The notes beneath the pieces are model-generated. The model was not told the DNA's origin. It did no database searches and worked only from the letters and a program-made list of their open reading frames with translations. Both the position numbers and the translations under genes were made by a program. From Solidesulfovibrio sp. (lineage in GTDB: Bacteria > Desulfobacterota > Desulfovibrionia > Desulfovibrionales > Desulfovibrionaceae), in assembly GCF_038562415.1 (NCBI RefSeq), contig NZ_JBCFBA010000014.1, positions 62,001 through 126,000 on the forward strand: a stretch of DNA of 64,000 nucleotides. Reading direction: 5' to 3'. Positions 57,201-64,000 of the stretch are shown in pieces. How positions within the stretch are numbered: the first letter of the stretch is position 1; each line of letters starts with the position of its first letter.

Positions 57201-60200
57201 TCTTTCAAGTCCTCGAAGGCGGCAAGCTTGGCGTCCAGATCCCGAATACCAATGAGCCGGTCCAGGTCCTCTGTGTCATTCGGAGTCGCGGCCGGTTTGG
57301 CTTTGGCTACAGCCTGGAGAGCCTTGCGGACTTTGCCCCGCGCCAGGGTATTCTTGGGCCACCAGGCCGTGGCCGCCTGCCGCCAAGTTTGACGATGTCC
57401 CTCAAGATCAAGGTTCAAAGCCTCAGGGAGATAATCCCGAGACAGTTGGTCCCACAACCGCTGGCGCTCCGTAACCAGGGCCTGGCCCTCCTGCAAACGG
57501 GTCAACGCGGTCTTATGCACGGCCTTGGCTGTGGTCGCCAAGGAAGATATCTCTTGCCGCAATCCGTCGAGTCCTGATGAAATGGGAGCGTCCTGACTTT
57601 CGCCAAAAGGCGATACAGAGATTGCCTTGGCGCCTGCGCGGTATCGGGACAATTTCCGTTCCAGCTCTTGTACCGACTCTTCCAGTTCAGGCCATGGTGC
57701 TAAACTTTCGTCGGCAGGATCGGCCGTGGGGGCCCCCGCGGCGTCTTGTTCCAGAAGCTCGGCCAGGAGTGCCCGACGAGGGCCAACGAAGGATTCCCCT
57801 TCCCCGAGTCGGACAAGGAGGTCCGGCCCGTCATGGCGCAGGAGAAAGCTCCAGTCCCGACCGGATGCCTCGCGCAGGAGGCCGGCCAGCGAGGTCAGGG
57901 CCTGTCGAACGGGTTCGGCCAGGGCTGCTGCGGGTAAACCGGTTGCGGCAAAAAAATGGGCACCGGCGGTTTCTGTCTCCTCGCAAACCATGAGCGCCTG
58001 GCGCAGGGCCTCCGACAGGGAATCTTCCCACCCTGGCGACCATTCCGTGGCCGTGACCAGGGCCAGACTATCCTTGGGTGCATCCATGACCTGGCCCGCA
58101 TTGATGCCGAGCCGGGTGGCAATGTCCATGAGCCTGTCGAGGTTTTCCTTGTCATGGATTCCCGGATCAGACCAACGGAGGGGAATCATCACCATGTCTC
58201 GGGCGGAGAGAGTCTTGCTTATGGCGGTGAAGACGCTCAGGCCATTGGGCCAGCGGCGGTGGAGGGTGTTGACGAGGGCGTTTAGCTGGTCGCGCAGGAA
58301 ACCCATGCGAGCTGCTTCTTGCTCCCATCGTGATTGATCGACGCTGACGCGAGCATCCCAGGATTGCTGGAGTTGCTTGAGGACTTCCAGCTTGTTGGCC
58401 TTGTGAGAATGGAGCTCCAGGCAAAATTCTCCCAGTTCGACCTCTTTGAGCCGGCGATAGACCACGTCCAGAGCGGCGGTTTTCTCGGCCACGAAGAGCA
58501 CCGTTTTGTTCATGGCCAGACATTGGGCGATGAGGTTGGCGATGGTCTGGCTTTTCCCGGTGCCGGGAGGACCTTCCAGCACGAAATCATTGCCCTGGGC
58601 CGCGGCCACCACTGCGGCGAGTTGAGAGGAATCAGCCGGGAGAGGACAAAAATTATGAGATGGGTGCAGGTGTCGGTCCAGGTTCCCCGGTTCGATGAAG
58701 GCGGCTCGATCTCCGTATGTCTCAGTCGGGGTATCGATCAGGTGGCGCACCACGGGGTTTCGTTTCAATTCCTCCGTGTGGTCGGTGAGGTCTTTCCACA
58801 TGAGGTATTTTGCAAAAGAAAACTGTCCAAGGCTGACCTCTTCGGCCACTTCCCAGCCGGGCATGTCCTTGATGGCCGTGGCTACAGTCCGCCAGATAGC
58901 GAGCACGTCCAACCCCGAATCATCATGCGGTAGTTCAGACTCGAGGCCCGGGAGGGACAGGTGGAAATCCTGACGCAGCATTTCCAGCAAGGTCAGGTTA
59001 AAGCGCGGTTCGTCTTCGTGGCTTGCAAGGGAGAAACCCGAGCGGACGGCTTGGCGGTTTAGCGTGACTGGAATCAGTATCAGAGGAGCCCGCAGCCGGC
59101 GCCCGTCCTTGCCGTCCTGTGTCCAGACCAGGAATCCGAGCACAAGGTACAGCGTGTTGGCGCCGCCCTCCTGAAGGGCCATGCGAGAGGCGCGGAACAG
59201 TTCCACCAGCCGACGCTCCATGTCCTCCTCGGACAGGCAGGTGTAGAGTTCGCCTTTGCCGAGGCCCTCCCGCGCATGTTCGCGTCCGACCTCTTCTTTA
59301 TGACGCGCTTGATGAATGGTTTCGTCGCGCGGGTCGTTCCCCTGCATCAGGCGAATGCCCGGCCGTAGCTTGAACCGCTTGCCGTCGGCCAGCATGTCCT
59401 CCAGGTGACCGGGGTCGGGAACCATGAGCTCTACGACCCGTCTGGTAGAGCGAAAGTTGAGCAGGTTGTTACGCAGGGAAAGATCCAGAAGCTTGCGCTG
59501 CCAATTTCCGAGTCGGTCCTGAGGACCACTCGGAGTCGTGCTCTCAGGTTGCGTTTCGACTTCCATGAGGTCCGGGACATCGTCGAAATCAAGAACATCG
59601 GGAATCTGCGTCGCGGACACCTCTGGAGGCGCTGGCTGGACGAGACTTTCTTCGCTGGCCAAGGGCAAAATTCGCTCCATCCTCGCCCGTTGGATATCCA
59701 GCGCCAGTTGAAAAGGCCGCGGCTCTTCCTCGGAAACTTGGCGTGCTCCTACTTCGCATGACCATTTGAACTTGGCGGGGTCCTGCTGGCCACGCACCGC
59801 AAGGGTGGGCTCGAAAAGAAGGATTTCCTGAAGTTGCAGGCGCTTTCGAAGGGCTGTGACATCGTCGATGGCGGTGGTCGCAAAGACTTCGGGTACGAGC
59901 CAAGCGCCGGCAAAGGCGTGCCCCTCTATGAAAACGAGGAGCGGATGGAGTCGGCATTGCTCGAGACATGAGGCGAAAAGGAATGTCAGGTCGAGGCATG
60001 TGGCGAGGCCATTCTGGAGAATTTGCTCAGGCGAGCGGACTTTCTGGCCCTGCTGTTCGAAGCCGGCTGGCGGGAGGGCATAGTTTAGGGACAGCGAGCA
60101 GATAGCTTGCCAGATGGCGGCCATGATTTCCCACACCCGGAGCTTGCCGCCTGTTTTGTATCCTTCCAGGGCAGATTCCTTCCCCGTCTGGTGCAGAAGG

Positions 60201-60670
60201 TCAGCTGCCTTCCTCAGCACCCGGTCCACGGCCGGATCATTGGGCCTCACGAAGGCCGCCGCCAGTTCGGGAAACTGATTCAATCCACCCCATTCATTGC
60301 GGGCGAGCAGTGCTACTGACTGCTCTAATCGGCATAAGCTGGTTTCACCTTGACGTAACTCGAATACAATTTGACTCTTTTCGGCCTCGGTAAGCCGAAA
60401 CAATTGCCCCCCGTCCAGATTCAAGTCCAAGTCCGTGATTGTATAGCGTTGCTGCGGGCTGATTTTGCTTATTTGCCAGTCCCGAGATCGGAAGAAGGCT
60501 GGAACGGAGTGCAGGGAAAGGACGAGGTCCTCTCTGGCGTGATCGCCGTTATTTTCAACAGAGAGTTCTAATAGGACAGGAATGGAGTTCTGATGCAAAG
60601 CAAAAGATACCTTTGGGGAAAAAGCACTCTTGATGGCCATCTCTATGGTTGTATCAGCTAATTCAGTCAT
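54224..60670 (-). CDS. DUF4011 / SF1 helicase / nuclease / DUF3320 defence-type protein with transglutaminase-like N-terminus
   Basis: A 2148-aa protein; the ATG at 60670 has GAGGA upstream. Domains: a beta-rich N-terminus (1-120), a transglutaminase-like fold (about 140-300; Cys225 in NGLATCLDLTFLFAS, His251 in GHAFAGAW, acidic residue in LLFEPT), DUF4011 (about 385-480; RLGNWQRKLLDLSLRNNLLN), a split SF1 helicase (Walker A EGPPGTGKSQT near 700; Walker B VVFDEASQIP near 1494; NVAVTRAKHGLRIF near 1740), a Vsr/MTES_1575-like nuclease (about 1798-1885; SPFEEIVAAALSRRG, RVDLGV, GVECDGATYH) and DUF3320 near 1990-2040 (EGPVRSDVLARRIAKRCG). Such helicase-nuclease giants are found in defence islands and several protect against phage. 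The effect of this one is inferred. Confidence 0.9.
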   Translation of the reverse strand: MTELADTTIEMAIKSAFSPKVSFALHQNSIPVLLELSVENNGDHAREDLVLSLHSVPAFFRSRDWQISKISPQQRYTITDLDLNLDGGQLFRLTEAEKSQIVFELRQGETSLCRLEQSVALLARNEWGGLNQFPELAAAFVRPNDPAVDRVLRKAADLLHQTGKESALEGYKTGGKLRVWEIMAAIWQAICSLSLNYALPPAGFEQQGQKVRSPEQILQNGLATCLDLTFLFASCLEQCRLHPLLVFIEGHAFAGAWLVPEVFATTAIDDVTALRKRLQLQEILLFEPTLAVRGQQDPAKFKWSCEVGARQVSEEEPRPFQLALDIQRARMERILPLASEESLVQPAPPEVSATQIPDVLDFDDVPDLMEVETQPESTTPSGPQDRLGNWQRKLLDLSLRNNLLNFRSTRRVVELMVPDPGHLEDMLADGKRFKLRPGIRLMQGNDPRDETIHQARHKEEVGREHAREGLGKGELYTCLSEEDMERRLVELFRASRMALQEGGANTLYLVLGFLVWTQDGKDGRRLRAPLILIPVTLNRQAVRSGFSLASHEDEPRFNLTLLEMLRQDFHLSLPGLESELPHDDSGLDVLAIWRTVATAIKDMPGWEVAEEVSLGQFSFAKYLMWKDLTDHTEELKRNPVVRHLIDTPTETYGDRAAFIEPGNLDRHLHPSHNFCPLPADSSQLAAVVAAAQGNDFVLEGPPGTGKSQTIANLIAQCLAMNKTVLFVAEKTAALDVVYRRLKEVELGEFCLELHSHKANKLEVLKQLQQSWDARVSVDQSRWEQEAARMGFLRDQLNALVNTLHRRWPNGLSVFTAISKTLSARDMVMIPLRWSDPGIHDKENLDRLMDIATRLGINAGQVMDAPKDSLALVTATEWSPGWEDSLSEALRQALMVCEETETAGAHFFAATGLPAAALAEPVRQALTSLAGLLREASGRDWSFLLRHDGPDLLVRLGEGESFVGPRRALLAELLEQDAAGAPTADPADESLAPWPELEESVQELERKLSRYRAGAKAISVSPFGESQDAPISSGLDGLRQEISSLATTAKAVHKTALTRLQEGQALVTERQRLWDQLSRDYLPEALNLDLEGHRQTWRQAATAWWPKNTLARGKVRKALQAVAKAKPAATPNDTEDLDRLIGIRDLDAKLAAFEDLKDPIENTWGWPERQVAFQAAFDRLWQKLNRAATIFNALVKIRDLDTKLSAYTALGPATGGLWKGVETRAEDLVLARKLGEGLKASLAGLYDCPETLKAGVEALQRLVGENNLLLSPSSVVARAGADFEAKVARLRTALITLKERCGSDTTGTRSLEALTSSQLADYCRDILARPQLLRLWCAWNRVVEEAHAVGLGVLAEALDKGSIVAGQAREAFAINYCRWWLRAVVDGDVLLRRFVSVEHEQVIDDFRHLDRVLANLARDCIRAIVRQDVPEAEETKRASEWGVLRREMAKKRRHLPLRQLLEQLPTALPRLTPCLLMSPLSIAQYLPPSRALFDLVVFDEASQIPVWDAIGAMARGKQVVVVGDPKQLPPTNFFNRAEDEDADDSVEIGGDMESILNECLSAGLPCQRLNWHYRSRHESLIAFSNNRYYGSGLVTFPSPVTDDSAVSLHLVEGGHYDKGGSRTNQVEAKAVVADIVRHLQDSDFVASGKSIGVVTFNSQQQKLIEDLLDEERRRDTALERFFSEDLTEPVFVKNLENVQGDERDLIYFSITYGPDLAGRVSMNFGPLNKDGGERRLNVAVTRAKHGLRIFTSLLPDQIDLMRTKAKGVADLKLFLDYAQRGIRALAEETTALQGDFESPFEEIVAAALSRRGWTVHPQVGVSAFRVDLGVVDPERAGRYLAGVECDGATYHRAATARDRDWLREQVLKGLGWRIVRTWSTDWWHDAETAAKTVDTKLRKILEETREEQAKAEAERARQEAAQREAPETTSDEMRASPADGNDSPRQLSLLSAPAADVPSEPAAEAVYAFRSVAQETSSVAAPDVTTTSPDLLADGQETALADAIREIVAAEGPVRSDVLARRIAKRCGLYKAGSKIREKVLKVASQEFTGFAEEDGGVFFWPVGTTLGQWDLFRMEVNGESRPADEISLAELAALACAVSTSLAPAEDPVAVMARMMGLQRLRAVTRARLERAWEMRLSKPDQKATSTD

Positions 60671-60932
60671 CAAAGGGTCCTCGTGACAAAAAATACTTAC
60701 AATACTTGAAAGGAGATAGCCCTGTTAGATGAAACTCGCTTTTCGAGTGGAACGAAAGGGGACAAGGAGAAGAGGCCTGGCGGGAAAAGAGGCCAAGTGG
60801 GGGGAACAGGTAACCAATGTCTACACCAAGCATAATCGGTAATCCTGTCTCTGCCAGTTCGAAAAGCGGATAACCTCTTATGCCAAGCCAACCGACACCT
60901 GGCAACGGAAAAGCGGTGGTATGAAATCCTGA

Positions 60933-61067
60933 AAGGGGTCAGATGGGTGGCCGGGGTCCGGCAAAGTCACCAACCGGCAAGCGGATTGGAACATGGCCGG
61001 GGAGATCGGGCGCATCTTCATGAATCACGCGGACAAGGAGTTCCGTAAGGCTATCGGACTGGATTAA
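60933..61067 (+). pseudogene. 3' fragment of a plus-strand gene
   Basis: A stop-free end without a start reads GWPGSGKVTNRQADWNMAGE, then IGRIFMNHADKEFRKAIGLD and stop. It looks like the true C-terminus of a protein whose 5' part is gone, and it is still followed by an intrinsic terminator. The style suggests a phage gene; family unknown. It indicates that the defence genes replaced earlier sequence here. Confidence 0.5.
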
Positions 61068-61089
61068 TCCCCCGGCAACCGGGTCATGG

Positions 61090-61123
61090 GCGGCCTGCTT
61101 CTTCGGAGGTGGGCCGCTTTTTT
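61090..61123 (+). terminator. intrinsic terminator
   Basis: GCGGCC (61090-61095) pairs with GGCCGC (61112-61117) followed by six T. It belongs to the decayed plus-strand gene before it. Confidence 0.65.
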
Positions 61124-61225
61124 GGTGCCAAGAGTCAAGCTCCTGGGAGTGACTGCAGACATTCTTAAATACTACTCTTTCAGTCTAAGTTTTAAGCAGT
61201 ATATAGCTTTTGTTTTATGGATCGC

Positions 61226-62992
61226 CTATAGTCTCCGCCCTTTCAAAGTACTGATCCATTCTATGAATTTATCAAGTTCCACAATGCATTCGTCAAAAGT
61301 CTGGCCAAAAATACTACTCTTGACGTAAGGTGAATTGTTCTTATGGGTCGAAAGTGAGTCTCGAATGCTTTCAATAATGCGAGTCCTGTCCTCATATCGA
61401 AAAACATATCGTCCAGGAGGGGTCCAATGTCCAAATGCCAGAGAATCTTTCACATGGTGTGAGTAACTGAGGGCCGCTAGGATTTCAAGCTTATCAAAGG
61501 CATAGCTAAACCTGGAATCAGACGGAATAATACCTCGAAACTGTGGTGTTAATAAATTATGAAGCCAGTCATTGAGGGGTGTCTGGCGACGATCCATCCC
61601 CTCGAGAAGTCTTGCCGGCCTGCTGCCCTCATCAAACAGACAGAAGGCAGGGAGTTGTTCGACGGCGACGATGTCCTTTCGGTGCTCTCGATGGATAGGG
61701 GTGCGGAACATTTCTCCAAGAAACATTAATCCGTGCTCTCCCGCTTCAATCGAGCCAATTCCTAAGGTGTAGAAGAGTAGGCAGGCAGGATAGACCTGTA
61801 AATCAAGCCAGTAGATGGTGCCATTTTCGTTGCGGCGAGTAGCCAACCTAGCAAGCGCGTTCATCCATGTAGCATAATGCCACCTCTCAATCCAATACCC
61901 CCCCGCGGCGGCCATCGCTATTAAGGTTCCACAAGCAGCCTCATATGCGTGAACCCGTGCCGTGAAGGTTTGCGAGTCTGGATCAGGTCCACCCTGTACT
62001 GCAAACATTGCCCCTGCGGTCGTTTCGCGTACACGATCCACTTCGCCACTTATTAAATCAGCAAGTCGAATGCGGTGAATCGGGTCAGCAAGATAGCTTT
62101 TAAGACTGACAACAGCGGCCCCGGTTGATAATGGGTGTGGCCTGGAAAATTGATCCAGTGCGTCGACAAGACGGTTGAGTTCAGAGAAAAAATTGTCCGC
62201 ATCTGCGATGGGAATGGTTTGCGCACGCCGATGTTCAATCAGTCGCATTGCTGAAATGCTTGGTTCGCCTCGCAATGCCCAAAAATAGCTAAACCGACGA
62301 GAAGCAGACCGTTCGATGGCATTCCGTAACGCGGGATCCCATTCCGCTGACCACCCGCAGGTGATTAAACCGAATTCGTCAAGAATTCTATCCAACAATA
62401 TATTAAATTCTGATGGGTACGATTCGAGCTCAGTGTGTGTATTACGGATTCGGGTATCAAGGTAATCGCCATGGACCTTGAATAAACAGCAACGAGTATG
62501 GATCAGAGGCATTGCCCCGTGTATCTGATCTAGAGAACTGAGCACTGTTGAAACAATTCCTGCATCGACTAATGCCGTCTCCATGAGTCTGTCGAAATTG
62601 GTAGTGATGATGACACGGACATAACCCTTTGCTGCGAGACTAGCGATTGCCCGATGCGCTGCGGTTGGTGCCTTGATACCCTCCGCACGCTCCTCCTCAG
62701 AAGGTTCGAGATAGCTACGCAAAAGCTGTTGTCGTTCAGACGGAGTCTTGGCGAGCGCATCTAGAAGTTCTGAATAATCAGGTTCTTTACCGTACTTCTC
62801 ACGATACCAAAGGATGGGATCGGCTATGGTGGACTCGTCGGACACTTCTGCAAGCTTGCGCACAAGATCAAGTGTGATTTCCCATCCGGTTGGAATCCTG
62901 GCGGAACGCGACACTCCAGAACCGAGCAACAATGCATAGATGCCAGGATTGGCCTGGATAGAGAAGGCGAGGGAGTGTAGTGGGTCGATCAT
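61226..62992 (-). CDS. SIR2-domain protein, probable NAD-consuming defence effector
   Basis: A 588-aa protein. An N-terminal SIR2-like domain (about 15-290) shows LLLGSGVSRSARIPTG (24-35), the catalytic-site TTNFDRL (Asn132, Asp134), KVHGDYLD (His174) and TCGWSAEWDP (211-220). The remaining 300 residues are unrecognised, with AACGTLIAMAAAGGYWIERW, a hydrophobic WLDLQVYPACLLFYTLGIGS and YVFRYEDRTRIIESIRDSLS. SIR2 domains of this kind act as NAD hydrolases in many anti-phage systems, halting infection by NAD depletion (family knowledge). The C-terminal part may sense phage. A/T-rich relative to the chromosome. There is no partner gene directly beside it; the helicase-nuclease lies 555 bp downstream in the same direction. 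Confidence 0.85.
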   Translation of the reverse strand: MIDPLHSLAFSIQANPGIYALLLGSGVSRSARIPTGWEITLDLVRKLAEVSDESTIADPILWYREKYGKEPDYSELLDALAKTPSERQQLLRSYLEPSEEERAEGIKAPTAAHRAIASLAAKGYVRVIITTNFDRLMETALVDAGIVSTVLSSLDQIHGAMPLIHTRCCLFKVHGDYLDTRIRNTHTELESYPSEFNILLDRILDEFGLITCGWSAEWDPALRNAIERSASRRFSYFWALRGEPSISAMRLIEHRRAQTIPIADADNFFSELNRLVDALDQFSRPHPLSTGAAVVSLKSYLADPIHRIRLADLISGEVDRVRETTAGAMFAVQGGPDPDSQTFTARVHAYEAACGTLIAMAAAGGYWIERWHYATWMNALARLATRRNENGTIYWLDLQVYPACLLFYTLGIGSIEAGEHGLMFLGEMFRTPIHREHRKDIVAVEQLPAFCLFDEGSRPARLLEGMDRRQTPLNDWLHNLLTPQFRGIIPSDSRFSYAFDKLEILAALSYSHHVKDSLAFGHWTPPGRYVFRYEDRTRIIESIRDSLSTHKNNSPYVKSSIFGQTFDECIVELDKFIEWISTLKGRRL

Positions 62993-63500
62993 ATTCTATC
63001 GCATCTCGAAAGGATTGTTCAAAATTCGCAAAGGACTGCCCCGCCTAAGCCAGTAGTCAGGCAAGAGTGAACCGGAAAGCGAAACCGGATCATGAGCATT
63101 GATCTGCGTATTGTCGCTCCCTGCTCCACCTGTTGTCCGAAAGTATGGACTCGTTTGTGCCAAGCCCAAGGCAACATTGCAACGAGAATCGGGGCTCAGA
63201 GGTCCGAAGCGCCTATTCCAAGTGACCTTGAGGGCAAGCCGGGCAAGGTCCCGAGCTGGGCTTTCGTCGGTCTCGCGTGCAGTCGGCAAGGGCGAGGTGG
63301 CTCGCCTTGTGTCGAGAGGGGAGGAGGGGGGGCAAGTCTTGGCAGGAGGGCCGAGGGTTGACCGCAGACCACATTTCGATACCGCAGGGCGGGACGATCC
63401 CCCTTGCCGGGGCGCTGCCTCTTTGCTTTGGGACGTGCGCCCAGTTGGCCGCAGCCCCACGGCCGGCCCTGGTATTTGTATTGATTGCCACCCGTTTTGA
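62993..63500. other. right-end region without a supported gene
   Basis: Several overlapping frames of 80-155 codons are open on both strands, but none has a ribosome site or protein-like sequence. The part next to 62992 should contain the SIR2 promoter. The last 100 bp approach the TGTTGGG repeats and the tRNA. Confidence 0.4.
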
Positions 63501-63527
63501 TGTTGGGTGTTGGGTATAGTGTTGGGA
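63501..63527. repeat. TGTTGGG arm-type repeats at right end
   Basis: TGTTGGG occurs at 63501-63507, 63508-63514 and 63520-63526 (followed by A). The 21 bases 63507-63527 match 41284-41304 at the left end in 20 positions. Together with the left repeats they are candidate integrase arm sites. Confidence 0.6.
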
Positions 63528-63533
63528 AAGAAA

Positions 63534-63566
63534 AAGGGCCTACAGCCGATTTAGCCGTAAGCCCTT
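63534..63566 (-). terminator. element-borne terminator downstream of tRNA-fMet
   Basis: On the minus strand AAGGGCTTACGGC-loop-GCTGTAGGCCCTT is followed by TTTCTTTCCC, 8 bp after the tRNA CCA end. It closely resembles the displaced chromosomal terminator at 41081-41112 but differs in loop and inner stem. The element thus supplies both the tRNA 3' half and a terminator. Confidence 0.7.
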
Positions 63567-63573
63567 GGTTTCT

Positions 63574-63619
63574 TTGGTTGCGGGGGTGGGATTTGAACCC
63601 ACGATCTTCGGGTTATGAG
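63574..63619 (-). repeat. right attachment repeat within tRNA-fMet
   Basis: A 46-bp perfect copy of 41121-41166. It covers the tRNA from the anticodon loop to CCA plus one base. It is the tRNA-side junction of the element. Confidence 0.92.
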
Positions 63620-63651
63620 CCCGATGAGCTACCGGTCTGCTCCACCCCGCG
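63575..63651 (-). tRNA. initiator tRNA-fMet (CAT)
   Basis: A 77-nt cloverleaf on the minus strand: CGCGGGG acceptor 5' strand with the unpaired first C opposite A typical of initiator tRNA, D arm AGCAGACCGGTAGCT, anticodon arm CGGGCTCATAACCCG (anticodon CAT with the three G-C pairs of initiators), T arm GTGGGTTCAAATCCCAC, acceptor CCCCGCA plus encoded ACCA. Its 3' half is the integration target. Confidence 0.95.
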
Positions 63652-63761
63652 TCAGTGGAGAAATGCTTCTAGGCCCTCCACCCCTTCCCGTCAAGGGAAA
63701 TTTGTGGAATTCTTTGGCCCGGACGCAAATATCAGCACTTCTTTCGAAATACAGGGGTGTT

Positions 63762-64000
63762 ATGAACCCAGTCTGGCGACTTGCCCTGATCGGCGCGGGG
63801 TTTGGCCTTCTGGCCGCTTCCCTGGCGGCCAAAAAAAAGGCAGGATGGTTCGCCGTGGCGGGCTTGGTCATCCTGGCCGGCTTGGCGGTCCGGGAGTCCG
63901 ACCCCGTCCTGGCCCTGGGCGCCTTCGCCCTGGTCGCGGCGGGCCGGCTGCGGCCCGCGCCACGGGATACGCCCGGCCACCGGCCCGGACCGGAAAAGGG
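63762..64000 (+). CDS. small membrane protein, cut by window end
   Basis: Open from the ATG at 63762 (AGGGG upstream) to the window edge, at least 79 residues. Two hydrophobic segments are seen, WRLALIGAGFGLLAASLAA and WFAVAGLVILAGLAV, with VLALGAFALVAAGRL possibly a third, and a basic stretch AAKKKAG between. It belongs to the chromosome to the right of the element. Unknown function. Confidence 0.65.
   Translation, partial: MNPVWRLALIGAGFGLLAASLAAKKKAGWFAVAGLVILAGLAVRESDPVLALGAFALVAAGRLRPAPRDTPGHRPGPEK

Larger units (their letters stand above)
60671..61225. other. intergenic region with gene remnant between the two defence genes
   Basis: Besides the remnant at 60933-61067 and terminator at 61090-61123, I see no complete gene. 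The 230 bp next to the helicase-nuclease gene probably hold its promoter; the minus strand is A/T-rich just upstream of its ATG. The bases 61124-61225 next to the SIR2 stop are A/T-rich and non-coding. Confidence 0.45.
41121..63619. mobile_element. integrated element in tRNA-fMet, satellite/prophage-like, with defence cargo
   Basis: About 22.4 kb are bounded by a 46-bp perfect direct repeat whose right copy is the 3' half of the intact tRNA-fMet gene. A tyrosine integrase lies just inside the left end, and TGTTGGG repeats lie near both ends. The contents are integrase, toxin-antitoxin pair, AlpA/Xis-like regulators, primase-helicase with iterons, small phage-like genes, RadC-like protein and two large defence-type genes. 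Base composition varies (A/T-rich at 44.07-44.8 kb and in the SIR2 region), a sign of mixed origin. I find no relaxase, type IV secretion, capsid, portal or terminase gene. It is most like a phage satellite or a reduced prophage. Confidence 0.88.

Noticed and set aside
62996-63460. 154-codon minus frame upstream of the SIR2 gene
   Set aside because: No ribosome site, composition Ser/Pro/Arg-rich, several competing frames on both strands.

Overview
The window looks like chromosome from a high-GC, Desulfovibrio/Solidesulfovibrio-type sulfate reducer. The taxon is inferred, not proven. Supporting signs are strong GC bias at third codon positions, a Desulfovibrio-type homotrimeric porin, an iron alcohol dehydrogenase beside a sigma-54 activator, and a complete Ni-CO dehydrogenase (coo) operon whose CooS carries the CX2C D-cluster motif known from D. 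vulgaris. About 22.4 kb at the right is a foreign integrated element.

Region 1 (1-12.4 kb): a secreted C10-type cysteine peptidase with carboxypeptidase-regulatory and RCC1 domains runs off the left edge and is interrupted by one in-frame TAG. Next comes a leftward block of exported proteins: M20 amidohydrolase, an 831-aa sulfatase, an unknown secreted protein, a Gly/Pro-rich protein, a DUF2092 protein and an outer-membrane beta-barrel. It is headed by an AraC-type sensor domain that has lost its DNA-binding domain. A small membrane protein and an SGNH-like membrane-anchored protein overlap tail to tail.

Region 2 (12.5-25.5 kb): a 2140-aa CheB-CheR-PAS-histidine kinase-receiver hybrid is divergent from a sigma-54 activator. 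Downstream of the activator are a perfect palindrome, a -24/-12 promoter and an iron alcohol dehydrogenase gene, which together look like one regulatory circuit. A porin follows, then the remains of a CaiB/BaiF CoA-transferase gene.

Region 3 (25.8-40.9 kb): an overlapping rightward trio (ATPase-like/GNAT-like protein, HisC-like aminotransferase, MFS transporter); a leftward three-subunit molybdenum hydroxylase; then a divergent rightward run of AMP-forming acyl ligase, acyl-carrier-protein/acyltransferase fusion, cooC, an FAD oxidoreductase, cooF and cooS, closed by a terminator. The coo genes should oxidise CO and pass electrons through CooF to the FAD protein and probably NAD(P).

Region 4 (41.1-63.6 kb): an element integrated in the 3' half of the initiator tRNA-fMet gene. 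A 46-bp perfect direct repeat marks its ends, and TGTTGGG repeats lie near both ends. Gene order is tyrosine integrase, UPF0175/DUF3368 toxin-antitoxin pair, small cargo genes, AlpA/Xis-like regulator, primase-helicase with an iteron cluster, ERCC4-type nuclease, many small phage-like genes, a RadC-like protein, then two large leftward genes: a 2148-aa transglutaminase-like/DUF4011/SF1 helicase/nuclease/DUF3320 protein and a SIR2-domain protein. I see no conjugation genes and no recognisable capsid, portal or terminase. The layout resembles a phage satellite or a decayed prophage carrying anti-phage defence cargo. The intact tRNA-fMet gene and the start of a small membrane protein gene close the window.
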